64,000 bases of DNA from Hohaiivirga grylli (GCF_039655745.1 NZ_JBBYXI010000001.1:310001-374000), one strand, 5' to 3'; counted from the first letter of the stretch, positions 33,042 through 42,490 are shown. Made by a program: numbers and translations. The notes: a model not told the origin generated them from the letters alone.

Positions 33042-33545
33042 TCAAAGAGTGAGACTCATTGTCAGGGCTGTGGTGCGGCTGCCATCTGGCTGGGCATAGT
33101 ACCCTCTTCTGCGTCCGGTAACTTCAAACCCTTTTTTCTCATAGAGTTTAATGGCTGCAAGATTGTTTTCATCCACTTCGAGGTGGACAATACGAACACC
33201 AATCTGCGCCAGTGTCTCAAGATGCTTCTTGAGCAGGGGGCTCGAGAGTTTCTGGCCCCGCAGGCCGGGAGACATGGCAACAGTCAGAATTTCTGCTTCA
33301 TCGAGAATTTTCCGTGACAGAATAAAACCGGAGGGTTTTTTTGCTTTGGCAAGAAAAAGGCCGTCACAGAAGCAGTTTTTATCAGACAGGAGGCGCTCAA
33401 ATTCGTTCTCTGACCAGCCATGAACGAATGAGGCTCCATGGATTTCTGCAATAGTTTCTGCCTGTTCGGAATGAACCTCTTCAATACGTATGTTTTGCGA
33501 CGTATTGCGATGAAGCAGTTTTGAAAATCTGGATGACAGGGTCAT
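33042..33545 (-). CDS. rimI: Ribosomal-protein-alanine N-acetyltransferase (GNAT)
   Basis: 167 residues. GNAT fold with the acetyl-CoA loop AMSPGLRGQKLSSPLLKKHL (R/Q-x-x-G-x-G/A variant) and the conserved HLEVDENNLAAIKLYEKKGFEVTGRRRGYY tail that marks RimI. RimI acetylates the N-terminus of S18 and possibly other proteins. Its ATG overlaps the tsaB stop by four bases, the standard tsaB-rimI arrangement. An N-terminal extension of about 20 residues precedes the fold. Confidence 0.92.
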   Translation of the reverse strand: MTLSSRFSKLLHRNTSQNIRIEEVHSEQAETIAEIHGASFVHGWSENEFERLLSDKNCFCDGLFLAKAKKPSGFILSRKILDEAEILTVAMSPGLRGQKLSSPLLKKHLETLAQIGVRIVHLEVDENNLAAIKLYEKKGFEVTGRRRGYYAQPDGSRTTALTMSLTL

Positions 33546-34225
33546 TGCCGTGCTAGTTTCGCATGGTCCTGTGGTTGAGCATCCGGGTTCCGGAGGTAAA
33601 GCGGGCGGGGCATGGCCTGTGCTGGATCGGCAATGGCGCCGAGCTGGGCAACCCAGGCGATATCAGGTGCCACGATCGGGTCAACTGAGAGAATTTCAAT
33701 ACCCTGTGAGGCTGCGATCGCAGCAAGAAGCGGAGCACCTGAACCAACCAGAATGGCAGGTCCAGCACCGATCTGACGCATGGCATCGCGGGTATTCATG
33801 AAAGAAGGCGCAACAATTGGGCGCCCGCTTGCTGAGACAGCCTGGAAATAAAGATGGCCATGTCTGGCATCAACGGCAGCTGCAACAATTCCACGATTCT
33901 GGGCGCTGATCAGTGGGGCAAGCAAAGCAGAAAGCGTGGTCACACCAACAACCGGATGTTTTGAGGCAAGGCCAATGGCACGTGCTGCTGAAATACCGAC
34001 ACGTAAACCGGTATAGCTACCGGGCCCAACTGTTACGGCAATGCGGTTCAGGCTTTCAAAGCCACCTTGAACCTGTGACATAACGCGGTCAATCAGCGGC
34101 AAAAGCGCCTCAGCGTGTCCACGAACCATTTCAAGACTTTCGGATGCCAGCATTTGTCCAGTCTCGGTGTCCAGAACACCGGCTGCACAAGCTCCAAGAG
34201 CAGTGTCTATGGCGAGAACGCGCAC
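33542..34225 (-). CDS. tsaB: tRNA threonylcarbamoyladenosine biosynthesis protein TsaB
   Basis: 227 residues, GTG start with GGAGGAAAAAG just before it. ASKHA-fold family: VLAIDTALGACAAGVLD, GPGSYTGLRVGISAARAIGLA and a DARHGHLYFQ block. TsaB is the scaffold partner of TsaD in making t6A37 of tRNA. Coupled to rimI by an ATGA overlap. Confidence 0.95.
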   Translation of the reverse strand: MRVLAIDTALGACAAGVLDTETGQMLASESLEMVRGHAEALLPLIDRVMSQVQGGFESLNRIAVTVGPGSYTGLRVGISAARAIGLASKHPVVGVTTLSALLAPLISAQNRGIVAAAVDARHGHLYFQAVSASGRPIVAPSFMNTRDAMRQIGAGPAILVGSGAPLLAAIAASQGIEILSVDPIVAPDIAWVAQLGAIADPAQAMPRPLYLRNPDAQPQDHAKLARQ

Positions 34226-34307
34226 CTTTTTCCTCCGGTTAGGAAAGCCCTGCTCTTTAGTCAGGCAGGTTTCCTCTCAACAATCAGCCTCATCCTGAAA
34301 CGAATCA

Positions 34308-34337
34308 GGGCCAGAACTCGTTTTTAAGTTCTGGCCC
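34308..34337 (-). repeat. Stem-loop between nfu and tsaB
   Basis: GGGCCAGAACT (34308-34318) and AGTTCTGGCCC (34327-34337) are perfectly complementary over 11 bases. The T-run is in the plus-strand loop and none follows the stem on the minus strand. It may be a weak end of the nfu transcript or a processing element. Confidence 0.6.
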
Positions 34338-34391
34338 CATCAAGCCTGTGAGCCCTGCTTTACGCAAGCCCTTTTTGCAATTTTTACCCGG

Positions 34392-34952
34392 TTAAACAGC
34401 TTCAACCGAGCTGACATCCGGCAGGTAATGCCGCAGAAGATTCTGTATTCCGTGCTTCAGGGTTGCTGTTGATGACGGGCAACCAGAGCAGGCGCCTTTC
34501 ATAGAAAGATAGACAACGCCATCACGGAAACCACGGAAGGTGATATCGCCGCCATCTGATGCAACAGCGGGGCGGACACGCTCATCAAGCAGCTGCTTGA
34601 TAGTTGTGACAACTTCAGTGTCCTGCTCATCAAAGAATTCTTCTTCTGGCTGTTCAGCTGCAATACCGGCCGCACTGATCAGGGGGGAACCTGACAGGAA
34701 AAATTCCATGATTGCCCCGAGAATAGCCGGTTTCAGATGCTGCCACTCACCATCTGATTTTGTGACGCTGATAAAATCATAGCCGTAAAAAATACCTGCA
34801 ATGCCGGGAATGCTGAGGATACGACCTGCCAATGGTGAGTGTTCAGCTTCACTCAGATTCCGTGCTTCAAAAGTTCCCTGTTCGAGCACAATACGGCCGG
34901 GCAGGAATTTCAGCGTATCAGGATTTGGTGTAGTTTCTGTCTGGATAAACAT
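34392..34952 (-). CDS. NifU-like iron-sulfur scaffold/carrier (Nfu)
   Basis: 186 residues from the ATG at 34952 with GGAG eight bases upstream. N-terminal Nfu_N domain (FIQTETTPNPDTLKFLPGR) and C-terminal NifU domain with the cluster-binding CSGCPSS (C-x2-C). Such proteins carry 4Fe-4S clusters to apo-enzymes, in this neighbourhood plausibly including MiaB. The family is widespread in alphaproteobacteria and mitochondria. Confidence 0.92.
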   Translation of the reverse strand: MFIQTETTPNPDTLKFLPGRIVLEQGTFEARNLSEAEHSPLAGRILSIPGIAGIFYGYDFISVTKSDGEWQHLKPAILGAIMEFFLSGSPLISAAGIAAEQPEEEFFDEQDTEVVTTIKQLLDERVRPAVASDGGDITFRGFRDGVVYLSMKGACSGCPSSTATLKHGIQNLLRHYLPDVSSVEAV

Positions 34953-35073
34953 TTTCAATACTCCGCGCTGGTTCAAGGCCAGCCGAGAAAAGGAATAGGC
35001 TTATAATAGCCATATGGGGTTTATTATTCGGTTTTGCGAGCAGCGCAAAGCTTATTTTCAAAAAGTACCGATT

Positions 35074-35565
35074 TCAGCCCGCCAAGGCATTGATTTCATC
35101 ATCTGTCAGTGCGCCCGGTACGATGATGATGGGAATGGGGAATGTTGCAGCAAGTTTTGCAGCAATACTGGAGACAAGAGGCCCGGGCCCATCTTTATTC
35201 GTGCTGGCAGCCAGAACAAGGTAGGAAATGTCAGAATCTTCATGGATCAGTTTTGTGATTTCTTGTGAGGCATTGCCATGACGGATAAGAGTTTCCGCTT
35301 CAATACCAATCAGGTCTTTTGCAATTTGAGATGCTGTTTCAAGAAAGCTCTCTGCCTGTGCTTCTGCCTCAGCCTTGATTGCCTCACCCACGCCAATCCA
35401 TTCAAAATCATCGGGTTGGGTGATAACACTGAGCATGCATAAATCTGAAGCTGTCCGCACGGCACGGCGTGCTGCAAAACGTATGGCCCGATCACTCTCT
35501 GGTGAGCCATCTACAATCACCAGAAATTTAGGCTTATGGCCGTGTTCGTATGCGCTTCTTTGCAT
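35074..35565 (-). CDS. Universal stress protein (UspA) family
   Basis: 163 residues from the ATG at 35565 (a GTG at 35583 is the alternative). UspA fold: FLVIVDGSPESDRAIRFAARRA at the N-terminus, central TLIRHGNASQEITKLIHEDSD and VLAASTNKDGPGPLVSSIAAKLA near the C-terminus, which resembles the ATP-binding G-x2-G-x9-G motif but is degenerate. A general stress role is likely; details unknown. Found next to trpS-murJ and nfu in related genomes. Confidence 0.87.
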   Translation of the reverse strand: MQRSAYEHGHKPKFLVIVDGSPESDRAIRFAARRAVRTASDLCMLSVITQPDDFEWIGVGEAIKAEAEAQAESFLETASQIAKDLIGIEAETLIRHGNASQEITKLIHEDSDISYLVLAASTNKDGPGPLVSSIAAKLAATFPIPIIIVPGALTDDEINALAG

Positions 35566-35618
35566 GAGATGTACCGAAAACACTGTCGGACGAACAGCTC
35601 GTGGATGATATTAGGAAT

Positions 35619-35650
35619 GAAAAAAGAGGAATTTCAAGTGAAATTCCTCT
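35619..35650 (-). terminator. Rho-independent terminator of the dsbA-murJ-trpS transcript
   Basis: AGAGGAATTTC (35625-35635) and GAAATTCCTCT (35640-35650) form a perfect 11-base stem, loop AAGT; on the minus strand TTTTTCAT follows. It lies 27 bases after the trpS stop. Confidence 0.9.
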
Positions 35651-35677
35651 CTCAGAGTTCAGCTGATCAGCAATTGC

Positions 35678-36724
35678 TTATTTTGTATTGCGCAAGAGAC
35701 CAACGATATCTTTGACACCATTCATGGTTTCTGTTGCCAGAACCCGTGCCTTGCCAGAACCTTCAGCCAGAACCTGATCAATATATGCCGTATCATCCAT
35801 TAGACGGCGCATTTCAGAGGCAATCGGGGCCAGTTTATTGACTGCAACATCCGCCAGGGCACTTTTGAAGGTTGAGAACTGTGCACCGCCGAACTCTTTC
35901 AGCACGGCATCGATACTGGTATCTGTAAGAGTGGCATAAATGGACACAAGGTTTTCAGCTTCGGGACGTGTTTCAATACCCTTTGCTTCAGATGGAAGTG
36001 GCTCCGGGTCTGTTTTGGCTTTGCGGATTTTAGTTGCAATCGCATCCGCATCATCAGTCAGATTAATACGCGAATAATCAGATGGGTCAGATTTTGACAT
36101 CTTCTTTGAACCATCGCGCAGAGACATGACGCGGGTAGCCGTTCCCTGAATAAGAGGTTCCGGAAGCGGGAAGAACATGTCACCAAAGCCCTGAGCCGCG
36201 ATATCCTCAGCCCAGTCATTGTTGAACTTCTGCGCAATGTCGCGGGTCAGTTCAAGATGCTGCTTCTGGTCTTCGCCAACCGGGACATGGGTGGCGCGGT
36301 ACACCAGAATGTCAGCAGCCATCAGGCTTGGATAAGCGAACAGTCCAACAGATGCGTTTTCACGATCCTTGCCGGCTTTATCCTTGAACTGGGTCATACG
36401 GCTCAGCCAGCCCATACGGGCAACGCAGTTGAAGACCCAGGCAAGTTCAGCGTGTTCAGGAACCTGACTCTGGTTGAAAATAATATGGTTTTTCGGGTCA
36501 ATGCCTGTTGCAAGGAAAGCCGCCGTCACTTCGCGAATCTGGTGACGCAGTTCTTTGGGATCCTGGCGTTTGGCAGTGATTGCGTGCAGGTCAACAACGC
36601 AATAAACGCAATTATAACTGTTCTGGAGGGCGGCGAATTGGCGGATAGCGCCAAGATAGTTACCCAGATGAAGATTGCCGGTCGGTTGGACTCCGGAAAA
36701 TACCAGCTCTTTGAACTGCGTCAT
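35678..36724 (-). CDS. trpS: Tryptophanyl-tRNA synthetase
   Basis: 348 residues, class I synthetase of normal size. The HIGH-type motif is PTGNLHLGNYLGA, the KMSKS motif is KKMSKSDPSD, and the family stretch VPVGEDQKQHLELTRDIA is present. Charges tRNA-Trp. It follows murJ by 107 bases and ends at a strong terminator. Confidence 0.98.
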   Translation of the reverse strand: MTQFKELVFSGVQPTGNLHLGNYLGAIRQFAALQNSYNCVYCVVDLHAITAKRQDPKELRHQIREVTAAFLATGIDPKNHIIFNQSQVPEHAELAWVFNCVARMGWLSRMTQFKDKAGKDRENASVGLFAYPSLMAADILVYRATHVPVGEDQKQHLELTRDIAQKFNNDWAEDIAAQGFGDMFFPLPEPLIQGTATRVMSLRDGSKKMSKSDPSDYSRINLTDDADAIATKIRKAKTDPEPLPSEAKGIETRPEAENLVSIYATLTDTSIDAVLKEFGGAQFSTFKSALADVAVNKLAPIASEMRRLMDDTAYIDQVLAEGSGKARVLATETMNGVKDIVGLLRNTK

Positions 36725-36831
36725 TTTAATAAACCCGTTCCTGTCTAATTATCGATCCTGAGTTTGGACCCTCAGGGGTTGTTTCTCTTGCTAGATCATT
36801 TCAGCCGATGAGGAAATACTCTTTTTATTTT

Positions 36832-38379
36832 TCAGGTGTTGTTACCTTCGTGCTGTAACAACTCTCTGACGTTAGTGATTGAAAATGCCCGAAATAGCCA
36901 GGCCGCAAATATATAAATGCCAAGACCTGCGAAACACAAAATTGCTAAACCATAGGCCTTGTGAGGTGTAATCCATTGCTCAAGCAGAAAGAGCCCTGTC
37001 AGCATGAGGGCTGTAGCACCAAAAAAACTGATGGTTTTAAGATACAACCGACGATCAGGCTGCCATAGGCCCGAGATATGAAGTGTTGTTGCAAGAGCGA
37101 CAAAATAGCAGAACATGCCAAAGGATGCGCCAATGGCAATACCTGCTGCACCAAGCCAGACGACACAGAATTTTGCAGCAATAAATGTTGCGATAAGGCT
37201 TGTTAAGCCAGATAGGAACGCCGCCTTCAGTTTACCGATTGCGAAAACAGAGCTTGTCAGGATTTTCGTGATAACGGCAAAGGGCAGAGAGAGGCTCAAG
37301 TAAAACAGCATTGCTGATGTTTCCAGACTGTCAGATGCCTCAAATACGCCCCTTTGAAATAAAACCCTGATAATCGGTGAGGCTAAATAAGCCAAAGCTG
37401 CCGCCGCTGGAATGGCAAAGAAAAGCGCATTTTCTAGAGCCCTGTTTTGTGTATGGAGGCTTGCAGATTTATCGTTGCGTGCATGCTGACGTGCCAGTTG
37501 TGGCAGAAGAACGATGCCGGCTGCTGCCGCAATAAAGCCGACAGGCAGCTGAAAAAGTCTGTCTGCGTAGTAATACCACGAGACAGCAGATGGTGTATGG
37601 GAGGCTACCTGCGCAGCAACAATTGGCAAAAGCTGAATGGTGCTGACAGCTGCCAGAATCGGAACTGCTGATTTCAGAAAATGCCGAAGCTTCTTTGAGT
37701 GCAGGATACTAGTAATGCGCCATAATGGATTACTGCTCATCAGGCCAGAATCACGGATGGTCAGGATCATGATCATCAGATGCAGCAAACCTGAGAAACC
37801 TGCAGCTAGCGCAATCCAGCTTCCACTTCGGGCCGGATTAAGATGAGACAGCTGTGATGCGATGACGGCAATAACAACGGTTAGATTGCAAATAAGGGGC
37901 GCAAGAGATGTTGCAACAACCTTTTTCTCAGCGTTTAGAATAGCCGCCAGAATAGCTGCGAGGCTGCTGCCAAAAACCAGAGGAAATATCAGTCTGAAAT
38001 AAAAGACAGAGAGATCAAAGGTTTCTCCCTGTAGCCCGCCTGCCAGAATGCGCATGAATAGAGGCGCCGCCAGTGCTGCAATGGCGGTAACCAGAACAAG
38101 TAGGAAGCCCCAAAGAATACATGACTGACGGGCAAACAGATTAGCCTTTTCCGGACTCTCTGCTTTCAGTTTGATATAAAGCGGAATGAATGCCGGATTG
38201 AATCCGCCTTCACTGGCGATGCGGCGCAGGGCATTCGGTAACCTGAATGCGGCCAGGAATGCATCCGCAGCAACGCCTGCACCCAGAAACTGTGTCAGCA
38301 GGATATCCCGGACAAAGCCGAGAATACGAGACAGGGCAGCACAAAGAGAGACAATTAGGGTTGCGCGGGTTGGCGACAT
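36832..38379 (-). CDS. murJ: Lipid II flippase MurJ
   Basis: 515 residues, about 14 membrane helices, MOP superfamily. Recognisable family blocks: SRILGFVRDILLTQFLGAGVAADAFLAAFRLPN at the start and EGGFNPAFIPLY. MurJ moves the peptidoglycan precursor lipid II across the inner membrane. It lies 45 bases after a DsbA-like gene and is followed by trpS, the common alphaproteobacterial order. Confidence 0.96.
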   Translation of the reverse strand: MSPTRATLIVSLCAALSRILGFVRDILLTQFLGAGVAADAFLAAFRLPNALRRIASEGGFNPAFIPLYIKLKAESPEKANLFARQSCILWGFLLVLVTAIAALAAPLFMRILAGGLQGETFDLSVFYFRLIFPLVFGSSLAAILAAILNAEKKVVATSLAPLICNLTVVIAVIASQLSHLNPARSGSWIALAAGFSGLLHLMIMILTIRDSGLMSSNPLWRITSILHSKKLRHFLKSAVPILAAVSTIQLLPIVAAQVASHTPSAVSWYYYADRLFQLPVGFIAAAAGIVLLPQLARQHARNDKSASLHTQNRALENALFFAIPAAAALAYLASPIIRVLFQRGVFEASDSLETSAMLFYLSLSLPFAVITKILTSSVFAIGKLKAAFLSGLTSLIATFIAAKFCVVWLGAAGIAIGASFGMFCYFVALATTLHISGLWQPDRRLYLKTISFFGATALMLTGLFLLEQWITPHKAYGLAILCFAGLGIYIFAAWLFRAFSITNVRELLQHEGNNT

Positions 38380-38424
38380 GATGGGCGCTTATAAAGCAAA
38401 TTGCTCCAATGCCAAAGATGCAAC

Positions 38425-39063
38425 CTAACCCTCACGCGCTTTCGCAATGATCTTGAGCTTTTCAGGCAGTGTGATGCCACCAGCATATGATGTATTACCC
38501 AGAATATAAGATGGCGTGACATTGATACCCAATGAGTTGCCAACCCGTAAGGCAGCTGTCATCTGATTGATGATTTTCTGGCTATTGGCAATTTCCAGAA
38601 GTTTCTCCTGATTGGCACCAAGTTTTACGGCTTCTGCAATGGCACGTTCACCATTGACTGTGCCTTTCAGTTTGAAAAGGGCAAGATGGAGTGGGAGATA
38701 TTTATCTGATCCCATCAGTTCCCTGAAGGCCAGAGCAATCTTTGTTGCCTGAACGGATTCAGCGCCCAGAATAGCGAAATTGACTAAAATATAGGAGACT
38801 TCCGACTCTGCCTTGAGCAGAGCTTCGAGGTCATTGGCCGAGCGTTTACACCATGGGCAGTTATAATCAAAAAACTCCATCATGATGACATAGCCGTGAG
38901 GATGACCAAGTCTAACCAGCCCATCAAGCTCTTGTGCATCCTGAAACAGTTCAATTGGAACCATTTCGCCTTCAGGTGCGCTCTGAGCAACAACCTGCCC
39001 GGGAAGACCGACAACACCTGCACTGGCCATTGTCAAAAGAAGGGAGCGTCTGGACAGATTCAT
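38425..39063 (-). CDS. DsbA-family thiol-disulphide oxidoreductase, exported
   Basis: 212 residues. The N-terminus has a twin-arginine-like motif (SRRSLLLTMASAG) and a cut site near VVAQ, so export by Tat or Sec is possible. The thioredoxin-like fold carries the CPWC active site (FFDYNCPWCKRS), a long helical insert, and the cis-Pro loop TPSYIL. It resembles Com1/ScsC-type DsbA proteins. It probably oxidises or isomerises periplasmic disulphides; a plausible client in this window is IalB, which is inference only. Confidence 0.88.
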   Translation of the reverse strand: MNLSRRSLLLTMASAGVVGLPGQVVAQSAPEGEMVPIELFQDAQELDGLVRLGHPHGYVIMMEFFDYNCPWCKRSANDLEALLKAESEVSYILVNFAILGAESVQATKIALAFRELMGSDKYLPLHLALFKLKGTVNGERAIAEAVKLGANQEKLLEIANSQKIINQMTAALRVGNSLGINVTPSYILGNTSYAGGITLPEKLKIIAKAREG

Positions 39064-39432
39064 AATACCACCAAATGAAATTCTAAAATGAAGAAGGTAC
39101 TTTCAGGAGATTTATGACGTAAATAGGTTCATGAAAGGTTGTGTTCCGCGTTTTCTTAAATTGGGCAAGGGATATTTTGAGAACAAAGAGCAAACAAAGA
39201 AAGGTTCTTTGAAATTCATATTTTCTGGAAATGACGGAGATGCTGTCTTTTTATGCACCATTATCCTACGGTTTTAGACAGGTTAATCACAGGTTGCAGA
39301 CGACATAATACAAGAAATAGCCTTTTAAAATTAATAAGATAAGTTCTTTTTGCACAAAGCAGATATAAAATATCCACCGGTGTTGCCACCGATGGATAAA
39401 TTTAAAACTCAACCGATGAATATGCTTGAACG
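39064..39432. other. Intergenic region between dsbA and fabI
   Basis: No convincing gene. It contains the fabI terminator (39371-39398) and presumably the promoter of the dsbA-murJ-trpS operon on the minus strand, which I could not place with confidence. Confidence 0.6.
39371..39398 (-). terminator. Probable terminator of the fab operon
   Basis: TATCCA-CGGTG (39371-39382) pairs with CACCG-TGGATA (39387-39398) with one A-C mismatch and a TTGC loop. On the minus strand TTTTATAT follows. It lies 34 bases after the fabI stop. Confidence 0.65.
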
Positions 39433-40260
39433 TTAGACCGAAGTTTTAACTTCGTCAGGATGCGGCATGGAAATGATATTATAGCCAGCATCAACGTAAT
39501 GCGTTTCACCCGTCACGCCGTTGGAAAGGTCTGACAGCAGATAAAGAGCTGAGCCGCCAATTTCTTCAATCAAGACATTCTTGCGCAGAGGGGAATGATC
39601 CTTCTGGAAGCTGAACATTGAACGAGCATCGGCAATACCGGCGCCGGCGAGTGTGCGAACCGGGCCTGCAGAGATGGCATTTACGCGGATATTGCGCGGG
39701 CCAAGGTCGGACGCGATGTAACGCATGGAAGCTTCAAGAGCAGCCTTGGCAACACCCATAACATTGTAATTTGGCATAACGCGAACTGAACCGCCGTATG
39801 TCAGTGTCAGGATTGAACCGCCATTTGGCATTAGCTGTGCAGCACGCTTTGAAATTTCCGTAAATGAGAAGCAGGAAATCACCATGGTACGTGTGAAGTT
39901 TTCACGGGTCGTGACGTCTACGTAAGAACCCTTGAGCTGTGATTTGTCAGAAAAGCCGATGGCATGGACAACAAAATCAAGGCTCCCCCAGCGCTTTTCA
40001 ATTTCAGCAAAAAGCTGATCAACGGATTCAATGTCTTCAACATCGCATGGAACGATAAAGTTTGAGCCGAGTGATTCTGCCAGAGGTGTTACGCGGCGGC
40101 CCAGGGCCTCGCCCTGATAAGTGAATGCAAGCTCTGCGCCATGCTCTGCGAGCTTCTGAGCAATTCCCCATGCAATAGAGTGATCATTGGCAACCCCCAT
40201 AATCAACCCGCGTTTGCCTTTCATCAAGCCGCCATTTCCGCTCACGTTTGTTCCCTCCAT
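39433..40260 (-). CDS. fabI: Enoyl-[acyl-carrier-protein] reductase (NADH)
   Basis: 275 residues from the ATG at 40260; the longer frame has no homology and a further ATG at 40224 would also be possible. SDR family with the FabI signature: GLIMGVANDHSIAWGIA cofactor loop, the wide Tyr-x6-Lys catalytic pair (YNVMGVAKAALEA) and ISAGPVRTLAGAGI. It catalyses the last step of each fatty-acid elongation cycle and is the triclosan target. With fabA and fabB it forms the unsaturated fatty-acid cluster. Confidence 0.96.
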   Translation of the reverse strand: MEGTNVSGNGGLMKGKRGLIMGVANDHSIAWGIAQKLAEHGAELAFTYQGEALGRRVTPLAESLGSNFIVPCDVEDIESVDQLFAEIEKRWGSLDFVVHAIGFSDKSQLKGSYVDVTTRENFTRTMVISCFSFTEISKRAAQLMPNGGSILTLTYGGSVRVMPNYNVMGVAKAALEASMRYIASDLGPRNIRVNAISAGPVRTLAGAGIADARSMFSFQKDHSPLRKNVLIEEIGGSALYLLSDLSNGVTGETHYVDAGYNIISMPHPDEVKTSV

Positions 40261-40433
40261 TTTTTTCCCAGCTCTAGCAATCTCTAGCAACAGAGCTGGC
40301 TATGCGCTTCCAAACCCACCCCGTTTCAGGTGGATGCTGAATGTGTAAAAAAACCTCAAAGCCCGCAGCTATAATCAAGACGCGGGCTCAGGTAGTGCTA
40401 TGTTCCGCAAAAGCAGAAGACAGCGTTATTCTC

Positions 40434-41660
40434 TTAAGCTTCCAGACGCTTCATAACGATTGTGGCGTTGGTGCCGCCAAAGCCGAATGAGTTGGAAAGG
40501 ACTGTTCCGATCTGGGCATTATCGACGCGCTTACGGATAATCGGCATATCTGCGAATTCCGGATCAAGCTCTTCGATATTGGCACTTTCACAGATGAAGT
40601 TGTTATTCATCATCAGAAGCGAATAGATGGCTTCCTGAACGCCTGTGGCACCGAGGGAGTGGCCGGTCAATGACTTTGTCGCTGCAATTGGCGGGCACTT
40701 GTTCTCATTGCCAAACACTTCGCGGATTGCACTAATTTCTGCAGAATCACCGACAGGTGTCGATGTAGCATGTGGATTGATATAATCGACAGGTGTCTTT
40801 ACGTTCTGCAATGCCATGCGCATGCAGCGGACTGCACCTTCACCGGAAGGGGCAACCATGTCGTAACCGTCAGATGTTGCACCATAGCCGACAATCTCAG
40901 CCAGAATATTGGCACCACGGGCCTTGGCATGTTCCAGCTCTTCGAGAACCAGAACGCCGGCACCACCGGCAATAACGAAACCGTCACGGTTTTTGTCATA
41001 AGCACGAGAGGCTGTTGCAGGTGTGTCGTTGTACTTTGTCGACATCGCACCCATGGCATCGAACAGAGCTGAAAGTGACCAGTCAAGCTCTTCGCAGCCA
41101 CCTGCAAACATCAGGTCCTGCTTGCCATACTGAATCATCTCATAGGCATTACCGATGCAGTGGTTCGATGTGGCGCAGGCTGAAGAAATAGAATAGTTGA
41201 CGCCCTTGATCTTGAACCATGTTGCCAGTGTGGCAGAAGCGGTTGAAGACATGGCTTTTGGCACAGCAAACGGGCCAATACGCTTTGGACCTTTTGTGCG
41301 GGCAATCTCAGCAGCTTCAACGACCGTTTTTGTCGATGGTCCGCCAGAGCCCATAATAATGCCCGTGCGTTCGTTGGAGATTTCGCTCTCTTCAAGACCA
41401 GCCATAGCAATAGCCTGATCCATAGCAATATGGTTCCAGGCGGTGCCACCAGCATGGAAACGCATGGCGCGGCGGTCTATCAGGCTTTCAATATCGAGGC
41501 CGCGTGGTTCGCCGTGAACTTGGCAGCGGAAGCCATATTTTTCATATTCGTCGGCTTTAATAATGCCGGATTTAGCTTCACGCAGCGAGGCCAGTACCTC
41601 ATCCGTGTTATTGCCGATGGAAGAAACAATTCCCATACCGGTGATAACGACGCGTCTCAT
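40434..41660 (-). CDS. fabB: 3-oxoacyl-ACP synthase I
   Basis: 408 residues. Thiolase-fold condensing enzyme with the Cys-His-His triad: Cys162 (SSACATSNHCIG), His297 (NPHATSTPVGDS) and His334 (SLTGHSLGATG). Co-location with fabA marks it as FabB rather than FabF, so it elongates the cis-3-decenoyl intermediate in unsaturated fatty-acid synthesis. It is separated from fabA by 169 bases holding a stem-loop at 41768-41799. Confidence 0.96.
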   Translation of the reverse strand: MRRVVITGMGIVSSIGNNTDEVLASLREAKSGIIKADEYEKYGFRCQVHGEPRGLDIESLIDRRAMRFHAGGTAWNHIAMDQAIAMAGLEESEISNERTGIIMGSGGPSTKTVVEAAEIARTKGPKRIGPFAVPKAMSSTASATLATWFKIKGVNYSISSACATSNHCIGNAYEMIQYGKQDLMFAGGCEELDWSLSALFDAMGAMSTKYNDTPATASRAYDKNRDGFVIAGGAGVLVLEELEHAKARGANILAEIVGYGATSDGYDMVAPSGEGAVRCMRMALQNVKTPVDYINPHATSTPVGDSAEISAIREVFGNENKCPPIAATKSLTGHSLGATGVQEAIYSLLMMNNNFICESANIEELDPEFADMPIIRKRVDNAQIGTVLSNSFGFGGTNATIVMKRLEA

Positions 41661-41767
41661 ATTACTCTCCTTTGACCCTACAGCGGTCTATGTCATGCTT
41701 GGCTGTATATGGTCTTTGTATTTTGCAATTACTAGACTGGCGTTTTTCCCAGTACAATAATTACAAT

Positions 41768-41799
41768 GCTCTGGCATCAGAAAAAACTTATGCCAGAGC
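41768..41799 (-). repeat. Intercistronic stem-loop between fabA and fabB
   Basis: GCTCTGGCAT (41768-41777) and ATGCCAGAGC (41790-41799) form a perfect ten-base stem. On the minus strand the loop carries TTTTTT and no T-run follows, so it is not a standard terminator. It may stabilise the fabA end of the mRNA or tune the fabA:fabB ratio. Confidence 0.6.
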
Positions 41800-41829
41800 C
41801 ATGTTGATTACTTTTGAGCCAAAATGGGA

Positions 41830-42333
41830 TCAGTTTGTGAAAAGACCGACCCGCAGATCCTTGGCTTCATAAATACGCTTGCCATCAGCTTCGACCCAGC
41901 CATCAGCAATGCCGAGGACGAGCTTGGAGCGGAAGACGCGCTTCAGTTCAATGCCGTAAACAACCTTTTTGATGTTTGGCAGAACCTGATCGCTGAATTT
42001 AACTTCACCAACGCCGAGTGCACGGCCGCGGCCTGGTTCACCAAGCCAGCCAAGGTAGAAGCCAACCAGCTGCCAGAGTGCATCCACACCAAGGCAACCT
42101 GGCATTACTGGATCACCCTTGAAGTGGCACTGGAAGAACCACAGATCGGGATGTACGTCGAGCTCAGCACGAATCTGCCCTTTGCCGAATTCACCACCTT
42201 CTTCAGAAATCAAAGAAATGCGATCAAACATCAGCATAGGAGGCATGGGAAGCTGTGCATTGCCGGGACCGAATAATTCTCCGCGCCCGCATGCCAGAAG
42301 TTCTTCATATGAGTATTGCGACTGTCCGGCCAT
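41830..42333 (-). CDS. fabA: 3-hydroxydecanoyl-ACP dehydratase/isomerase
   Basis: 167 residues. Hot-dog fold with the catalytic His70 (CHFKGDPVMPG) and Asp84 (GCLGVDALWQL), the same numbering as E. coli FabA. It dehydrates 3-hydroxydecanoyl-ACP and isomerises the product to the cis-3 form, opening unsaturated fatty-acid synthesis. First gene of the fab cluster, divergent from irr across 273 bases. Confidence 0.97.
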   Translation of the reverse strand: MAGQSQYSYEELLACGRGELFGPGNAQLPMPPMLMFDRISLISEEGGEFGKGQIRAELDVHPDLWFFQCHFKGDPVMPGCLGVDALWQLVGFYLGWLGEPGRGRALGVGEVKFSDQVLPNIKKVVYGIELKRVFRSKLVLGIADGWVEADGKRIYEAKDLRVGLFTN

Positions 42334-42490
42334 CCTGATTTCCGGTCCTTTCGTTGTTACAATAGCGTTTGGTACCAGCCCATAACAACTGAGCCATTAC
42401 CATTTTTCGCACTGGTAGCATAGTGCAGCGTTGCTGACAAAGCCTCCAGTTCGGTTACTACCGTATTGTTTTTCATTTTTCTTATCTATC

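Noticed and set aside
39131..39277. 48-codon open frame between dsbA and fabI
   Set aside because: No ribosome-binding site, no recognisable feature and low-complexity Lys-rich content.
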